Source: Zygnema circumcarinatum (lineage: Eukaryota > Streptophyta > Zygnematophyceae > Zygnematales > Zygnemataceae). From it: 64,000 nt of DNA. Below, piece after piece: positions 58,001 to 64,000 of the stretch. Made by a program: the position numbers and the translations under genes. Position 1 is the stretch's first letter; the number at the start of each line of letters is the position of its first letter. The stretch covers positions 1,564,196 to 1,628,195 of the forward strand of contig CM074806.1 of assembly GCA_037447605.1 (NCBI GenBank), written 5' to 3'. The notes below the pieces were generated by a model. It saw only the letters and a program-made list of their open reading frames with translations. It was not told the origin of the DNA and did no database searches.

Positions 58001-59559
58001 GGAAACTTGAAACTTCTTCAATCTCGACTAGTTTCTTAAGGGAGTCCGTGCCCAATGGTTTACGCTAGACCTTATATAAGTCATACTGCACATGAGTCAA
58101 CAGTATAGTTCTACTATAACCAGCTCCGATCTCACCAACACAAGCTCACTTAGACTTACCTGTCCTGTTCCGCAGTCCCAAACCCTTATAGTTTCATCTT
58201 GGCTTCCAGTGTACAACAGACTTGAATTTGTAGGGAGCGAAATGCCCCTAATAGCCTGCAGCAAAGACATTCCCCATAACCCTAGACATAGTTCAATTTA
58301 TAGCTCTCTCACTCTCTCAAGGCCCATCATGTTCAAGTTCACGGATCCCTTGTTTCATGAGCTTGCGGCCACAGCAAAGAATAACACAACAGGGTTCGAG
58401 ACATAAAGGGGAGATGGAGGCGATGTGCTCTGGGACACACCTAAACTTCAAAAGTCAATGCGACAACCTTAGCTCAAAGGAAACCTTTCCATTCCGTCAA
58501 GCATGAAAAGAAGGCTATTGATTCACTCTTTCTTTCCTCTCAATGTCGGATGCTCGCAATTGATCCACTGACCGCTCCTCAAAACATGGCTAAAATGCAT
58601 TGTCAACGCCCAACCATACTTCACGCTGACCTCATGAAAAAAAAAATTGATAGGGATGATTTAAGATGCTTTTAATCCTAAAGCGACCAAAACTGCGCGC
58701 TGCATTCTCGTCATACAAAAGTGGACATGAAAGCCATGCAAACCTTTTTCTTAAGCATAATACTTACACAACTGCCCCTTGCAAACACTTCCTAGTAACC
58801 ACACAAAATCGACATGTCCAATCAAGTCTCCATGAGAATTACATCAGGAAATAGCATATCAATAACAAATTCAAATTATGATGCACGCCGACTATTGTAA
58901 CTTAGACTATTCGAACCTTCCATGTTCTAGCATTTGTCGCTGAACATGTCTTGTCAAATGCCAAGTTTTCCGGCTCTTGCCGCTGCTTTGGTTCACCCTA
59001 AGTGCTCACATTGACGTTCCATCAGAGTAGGTTTAGTGCCAACCTTTGCATGTCCCTTCAGCTCCGTCATCATGGCAATATCTGTCGCAGTTGTGTGAGC
59101 ATGCAGAAAATTGCAGTTATCACCTCGCTTGCAATCTCCCTGAATCCAAAATTTGCACGGCACTGTTTGCGCCTTTGGCCGTGAGCTTGGCCATGGTCCT
59201 CCTGCACCGCCTCTAGAAGTGCCAGTGCGCGGCCGGCCCCAGCGTTCGGTCCCATTACTGTTACTAAACTGTGCTTCACCACCTCTACCACTACTTGTCC
59301 TTTTGCTGCCACTGAAGCTTCCTTGGCTGCCTGCTTGTCTTTCTTGGCTGCTTACCCAGCCATTCCCTGACCCTCCCTGCTTGTGTGCTGCAGAACCTGC
59401 AGTTTGCGCACCTGGATGTAACCAATTGCAATTCTCACCCTTGACACAGTTTCCAGCGACCCAAAATCGGCAGATTGCAGTGGCTTGTGTGCGGTCTCTG
59501 GTTGGAGGTGATTGATATAGGCGCCTTCCCGCTCCACGCTTTCCGCCATCATCATCCAT
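55044..59559 (-). CDS. ZFWD: ZFWD: CCCH zinc-finger and WD40-repeat protein
   Basis: Plant-specific combination of two CCCH zinc fingers and a seven-bladed WD40 propeller; a role in RNA or protein binding is inferred from the domains. Nine exons close in phase: 59559-59044, 58255-58160, 57880-57791, 57106-57005, 56857-56711, 56412-56293, 56005-55919, 55752-55655, 55203-55044; 471 residues. The first zinc finger is CRFWVAGNCVKGENCNWLH and the second CKFWIQGDCKRGDNCNFLH, both C-x8-C-x5-C-x3-H, with a Gly/Ser/Arg-rich linker between. WD blades include YTGSQDETIRVWDCGTGQ, RLYSASMDKTIRVWDLSTMQ, LLSCSLDGTIL, YTDNSVRLYDLPA and FTGDSSGDVKVWRW. Each intron separates roughly one blade. Confidence 0.95.
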
Positions 59560-60819
59560 AAGTACTCAAATTTCTTTCAAATAGAAAGAAGACACCGTTC
59601 CAACGAGAATCTGGCCTTGAAATAAAGCGGCGGGATCAAGGTTTGAAGTTCACATAATCCACAGCCTACCTCGCAAGTTAATAACTTGTAACAGCTGGCG
59701 GCAGAATTACATACAGTGCAAAACCGCCTCTAAAAACGGGCGTCAGCTCCCCTAAAAAGCAGAATAAATTTCAATCTGCCGGCGCCAAATGTTGCGTTTC
59801 TTTCCCTCCCACAGCACTAGTGTTCAAGAATTCAGGCTCCTCTTAAACATAGCTTACTCCTGCAAGGTAGGATCATTTTTTACTATTGTAAACATGTAAA
59901 CCAGCAGCAATCCTCCAAATGCACTTCTTTCATCCTCTAGGTCAAAAAAGACTAGCCTGTCCGATACGCCCACAATAAAGTGAACTTCCTTTCATCAGGG
60001 GCTCCTCCCAGAGCTCCAGCTGTAACGAAAGCAACCCCGCGACAAGTACCTTGACTACGGAACCACGAGTGCTTCCACTAACTAAGCTCCCCTCTGCTCG
60101 CTCGCTGTATTCAGACCGCCTCTGTTTGCAGCAGAGTGACGAGTGATGATGATTGACGAACGGAGCCGCAAGTCGCGAAGCAAACGAGGCCCTGCACTCC
60201 CACGGTAGACGGGGGGGAGGGAGAAAATGCACAGAAAAGTAAATACTTCCTCTGTTTGAAAAGGTGCGTGTAAAATTTAACGAATTTTAGAAACGGGCGG
60301 GGTCGGCACTTTTGGATGGTTCCGGGAAGGAAGGCAGTGAGGGGCTTGGCTGGTCAAAAAGTTGCCCAGTGCCACTGCGGCAGCGCTGGGAGACGACAGG
60401 AGGGGGAGAGAGAGGGAGGGAGAGGGAGAGGGAGAGGGAGAGGGAGAGGGAGAGGGAGAGCAAGGAGTGCAAGGATGGCGTTGGTGGACGGGTAAGCCTT
60501 CTTCTGAGGGCTAACCGTGCTGCTGCTTTGCTGATGTTACTCGCTGCTGACGTCGGGGGTGTGGGCGTATTGACACGCAACTGTGGGAATGTGGATGGAA
60601 CGCAGGAAGTCTGTGCGTTTGAGTGCTTTCGAGAATGGCCTGCATAGAGGAGCTTCCCCTTCTTTTGATACCTGCATATTCGGTCGGTGAAACTCTTCCC
60701 ATCCACTTAATGTGATCTGTTGAAACGAGCCGGAGACTACTGCTGCAATGTACGCCTAAAATGATTTCTGCTTTGTTTTCTTGATTTATATCCGTTGAAA
60801 TACAGCTTTGGTAGCAAAA
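59560..60819. promoter_or_regulatory. Divergent intergenic region between ZFWD and the HAD phosphatase
   Basis: A GGGAGA/GAGAGG repeat occupies 60404-60461. An ATG at 60475 is followed after 20 bases by a GTAAGC donor, but that phase does not join the next exon without a stop. It may mark a leader exon of the HAD gene. Confidence 0.45.
60404..60461. repeat. GGGAGA microsatellite
   Basis: Tandem GGGAGA units, purine on the plus strand, in the presumed leader of the HAD gene. Confidence 0.95.
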
Positions 60820-63472
60820 ATGCATGATTGCTATTACATTCTGTCTGCAGATCTCGATGACACTCTTTATCCGCTTAGCACGGGGATTGCAGCAGCATGT
60901 CGGAAAAACATCCGAGGTGCGTTAAGATTCTCGATCATCTGCTAATTTAACTGTAACGCAAAGCAAACACTGCGTGCTCAGATATGCTATCCCAAAACTA
61001 TCTTAGTCAAAACATTACTGCAACGGAGAAGTTGTAGGATGCGGGCTATGGTAGGCATTCAAATTTCTTCCTGTGTGAAGGGGATATTGTAATTTCGCTT
61101 CATCTCTAAGTTTGAAACGGTTGCAGATTACATGACCGAGCGACTTGGTGTCGATCCTAATCACGTGGTGGAGTTCAACATGGAGCTATACACTGCATAT
61201 GGGACATCCATGGCGGGCCTTCGGGTCAGTATTTAAATTTATATAAGACGAGCGATGCTTCATGATCGAGCTTTTTGCGATTATGGGCGATACTTTTTGC
61301 ACTTAGATGCGATATGATGTGAAATGTAGGAAAATTGGCCTGGAGGAATTTAGCGATCTATTGCTTTTGGCAGTCGAAAGGACCTGCATCGATGATGTAA
61401 GGAGTGTTAACTTGTTGCTTATCTTAGTTGCGTCTAGCAACGAATTTGGTTGCTAGCCTTGTATGTTGGAATTGGTGATGACTCTGCTTTCTGCTGAAAA
61501 AGAGAAGCGTGAACCTTGCGTCAATATACTGCACACTATTGAATATGTGCTTTGAGGTATCTGAAGTTGGTGAAGGGATGGGTTGCTATTTGGCAGGCGA
61601 AGGGGTATTCGTTTGACTTCGATGACTGGCATGCGTAAGTATTTTCTCCCTTCAGTAGCGAATCGTTCTGGATAGTAGAGCAGTTTCTACGAACGGTTAG
61701 TACCTTGAGACAGCTCCCAGTGAACGTGGCCAAGTATATCGCTATAAGATCAACTTTTTCTTGCCACCAAAGCTCTTAACGAAGGCCAAGTGTTATAAAG
61801 TTCTGACGGTGTCCGAAGCTGATGGCAGATATTCCCTTTTTTCTTGACAGCTATGTGCATGGACGTCTGCCATACGAGGTGCTGAATTACGATCCGGTTC
61901 TTAAAGGCATCCTCCATAATATGCCTCAGAGAAAAATTGTAGGGACTCTTCGACCTCTAAATCCAACCCTTGGTTAAGGAGGTCTTAATAAACATCGAAC
62001 ATTGTGTCATATACTTCGGTATAATGGTCAGGGGCGAGGCAGCTGGTGGATGAGCTTTGCTGAATAAGTACGTGGTTTTTATAAGTATAGTTAGCGTACA
62101 AAGGGAAGTTCGTTGCATTGTACCACCGTCCAATGGTTATTGCTGGTGATAGTAGATTTGCTATCGTTGTGGCTCTCTGATTTTGTGGTGAATTGGCAGG
62201 TCTTTACGAATGGCGACCGCAAACACGCAGCCAAGGTCCTAAAGGCCCTGGGGTTGGAAAACTCTTTTGAACTTGTTATTTGCTTCGAGGACCTTATGGA
62301 ACAACCTCCTCTTTCACATTACCCATATGAAGCACTAAAGACTGCATTAACGTCAGATCTTGTTAGTGAGAGTTGGATCGGTTCAGGTGGGGCACTGATA
62401 TGCTGTAAGCCTCAACCGGAGGCATTCTTGAGAGCACTATCCCTTGCGAAAGCAAACCCTGCTCGAACGGTAAGGCAACTTCCAAGTGGTTCTTCAAAGA
62501 GCAATTTTCTTATTTACGTCTAACAAGATGCGCTGCTCTGCACGGTGCGCCTGTGTATGAAGATTAGCTTAAGTATTTTTTTGTCTTTGATGCTTATGGC
62601 GAAGTATTTCCAAGAGGGAAACTGATATGCTGATTTTTTTCCACTCTGGCAATTGACTTTTCAGCTTAATTCAAGCTGACGTCACAGAATAGAATTGCAT
62701 CTTGGTGAATCATAGACCAGTCCATTGTTAGGATTCCTTTAACTCCAGTGAGATCCTTTAGTTCATGCTCACTCTCTTCAAAAAGTTAAGTGAAGCTGTG
62801 AAGCCATTTACGTCCGTGTCCTACGAGACGCCTGCTGGACTGAGACTGCATCTTAATTCCAGTGAAGCTGTAGGAGCTACCCTCTGCCTCAGCGTGTGTG
62901 TACAAGCTGAAATTCCCTACATCAACCACATGGACTGTGGGAAGGCTCCCCTTCCTTGTTGAGAGACGGCTCTGCTGACGTGACCTATCACGTTTTTTGT
63001 GGCCTTGCAGATTTTCTTTGATGACAGTGCACGAAACATTGTTGGGGCAAAAGCAGTGGGACTTCATACTGTGTTGGTAAAGCCTATGGTACCTCATAGA
63101 GTCAGCAATCTCCTTTGTGCTTCTCTTCTGCGTCTGCTTTTGGAAACTACGGATGCCGCCATCCGTAGTTTGTCAAGCTGAGAGGATCATCTGTCTGACA
63201 CGAATTCTGGGTCGCATCATTGACAAGTTGCTACTTTGCAGCTGCTTGCCAGAGCCAAGCAGGCATATCTCTTTTACAAAAGGTTTGGTTGTAACCTCAT
63301 CCGCTAGCCATTTTCTGCTTTGCAGGTTGGAACATCTGTACGAACGGCAGGGGCGGACTGGGCTATTGAGTCCATTCATAATGTGCGAGAGGCTATTCCT
63401 GAGCTATGGCATCCAATTGGTCCACTGGATGAAGGCGTCTTTACTAGCAGCGCTGTTGTGGTGAACGCATGA
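60820..63472 (+). CDS. HAD-family pyrimidine 5'-nucleotidase (SDT1-like)
   Basis: Haloacid-dehalogenase phosphatase of the pyrimidine 5'-nucleotidase group, likely dephosphorylating small phosphates such as nucleotides or sugar phosphates (family knowledge). Seven exons close in phase: 60820-60916, 61127-61224, 61597-61634, 61851-61938, 62200-62469, 63011-63076, 63326-63472; 267 residues. HAD motif I is DLDDTLYPLS (nucleophile Asp and its partner); motif II lies in VFTNGD; motif III is the lysine in CCKPQPEAF; motif IV is IFFDDSARNIVGAK. Other matches: YGTSMAGLR, FDFDDWHAYVHGRLPYE and LHTVLVGTSVRT. The start at MHDCYYILSADLDD is in frame with motif I, but a spliced leader giving a closer match to YDCLLFDIDD-type starts is possible. 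Confidence 0.9.
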
Positions 63473-64000
63473 ACTGCCGATGGGTGTTCGGCTTCAACCA
63501 CAAACTCATGGCTGTGTGTACAGAGAAGAGAATCTTCACTCACTCGATCCTTTTCGAATTCATTTATTGTATTGTAACAAAATTATTAGCTTTATGATTT
63601 TTCCGAGCTTTTTTCTTGTTTGTAAGTGGTAGCCACTTTGAGCATAGCAGTGGATGCATCAGTCGGAAGGTGACGATTTCAACTTAGCATTTCGAATGCC
63701 AGCGGACTTTACCCAGAGAAAGTAAGAGAGACTCTCTTACTCTCTACCATTAGAGAGTAAGATTTTGCAAGGGATTTTGTGAGTCGTCAGGAGTGAAGTA
63801 GTTGATCATGTGTAGTGTTGGAAAGGAGAAGCACCGCAGTTCAGGGTCCTGTGGTCTTGTTGGTACCAGGACCCGCTCCTGCCTGCATTCGGAAATTTTT
63901 TACTGATAATAATATTGTGGAATGAATTATGAGTTAAAATAACTGTCATTCGAATGAATGATTGGTATGGTGGCTGTTTCAATCTTTTTCTGAACATTTG
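63473..64000 (+). other. 3' flank of the HAD gene with nested hairpins
   Basis: Probable 3' UTR and downstream DNA. At 63721-63761 two overlapping perfect inverted repeats occur: AGTAAGAGAG/CTCTCTTACT with one base between, and CTTACTCTCTA/TAGAGAGTAAG with a CCAT loop. They share the middle arm, so only one can form at a time. No further gene seen up to the window edge. Confidence 0.6.

Noticed and set aside
60475-60494. ATG with a GTAAGC donor as first coding exon of the HAD gene.
   Set aside because: Its phase leads to an immediate stop in the next exon with either acceptor; kept only as a possible leader.
1-64000. CRISPR arrays, tRNA or rRNA genes, riboswitches, viral genes.
   Set aside because: No spaced repeat array, cloverleaf or conserved rRNA stretch was recognised; the repeats are simple or telomere-like.

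Overview
This is nuclear DNA from a land plant, most likely a seed-free one (bryophyte, lycophyte or fern grade; that part is inference). The gene set is plant-specific: a plastid-type RelA/SpoT homologue, a four-ACT-domain ACR protein, ROOT HAIR DEFECTIVE 3, a ZFWD zinc-finger/WD40 protein, a P-class PPR protein, an intron-bearing histone H2A.X, and a Rab geranylgeranyltransferase alpha subunit with the plant LRR tail. Genes are closely spaced, introns are mostly 70-800 bp with GT/AG ends, and putative promoters are GC-rich with CACGTG boxes, CCGTACGG palindromes and AAACCCTAA telobox arrays. No prokaryotic, organellar or viral gene was seen.

Layout. 1-3385: a 1.4 kb non-autonomous DNA transposon with inverted repeats and an 8 bp target duplication, then a G-box-rich region upstream of RSH. 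3386-7183 (+): RSH. 7500-8383: a decayed copy of part of the RabGGTase alpha gene beside two unrecognised exon-like segments. 9063-13544 (-): GH5-type glucan 1,3-beta-glucosidase. 16081-17012 (+): H2A.X. 17636-22098 (-): RabGGTase alpha, sharing a 257 bp promoter with a small polyglutamine-start gene (22356-23442, +). 24619-25183 (+): weak orphan-gene candidate. 25237-29190 (-): ACR. 29191-32125: a sparse tract with inverted and simple repeats and two unassigned exons. 32301-33820 (-): Abraxas-like MPN protein, head to head with a PPR gene (34096-37774, +). 39348-41100 (-): an unrecognised acidic protein with a tandem LLWxMRD motif. 42667-53592 (-): RHD3 in 25 exons, one of whose introns is a nearly adenine-free 2.7 kb polypyrimidine tract. 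54038-54442 (-): possible small membrane protein. 55044-59559 (-): ZFWD. 60820-63472 (+): HAD-family pyrimidine 5'-nucleotidase.

Most genes are independent housekeeping or signalling genes and do not form a pathway cluster. RSH and ACR are both linked to nucleotide or amino-acid sensing; RabGGTase and RHD3 both serve the endomembrane system; H2A.X and the Abraxas-like protein are both tied to DNA-damage signalling in other eukaryotes. I read nothing functional into this proximity. Splice models were built by hand from GT/AG sites, reading phase and remembered family architecture; for the well-recognised genes every exon junction closes in phase. The items most worth following up are the LLWxMRD repeat protein, the transposon with target duplication, the giant intronic purine/pyrimidine tract, the relic RabGGTase copy, and the cis-motif arrays.
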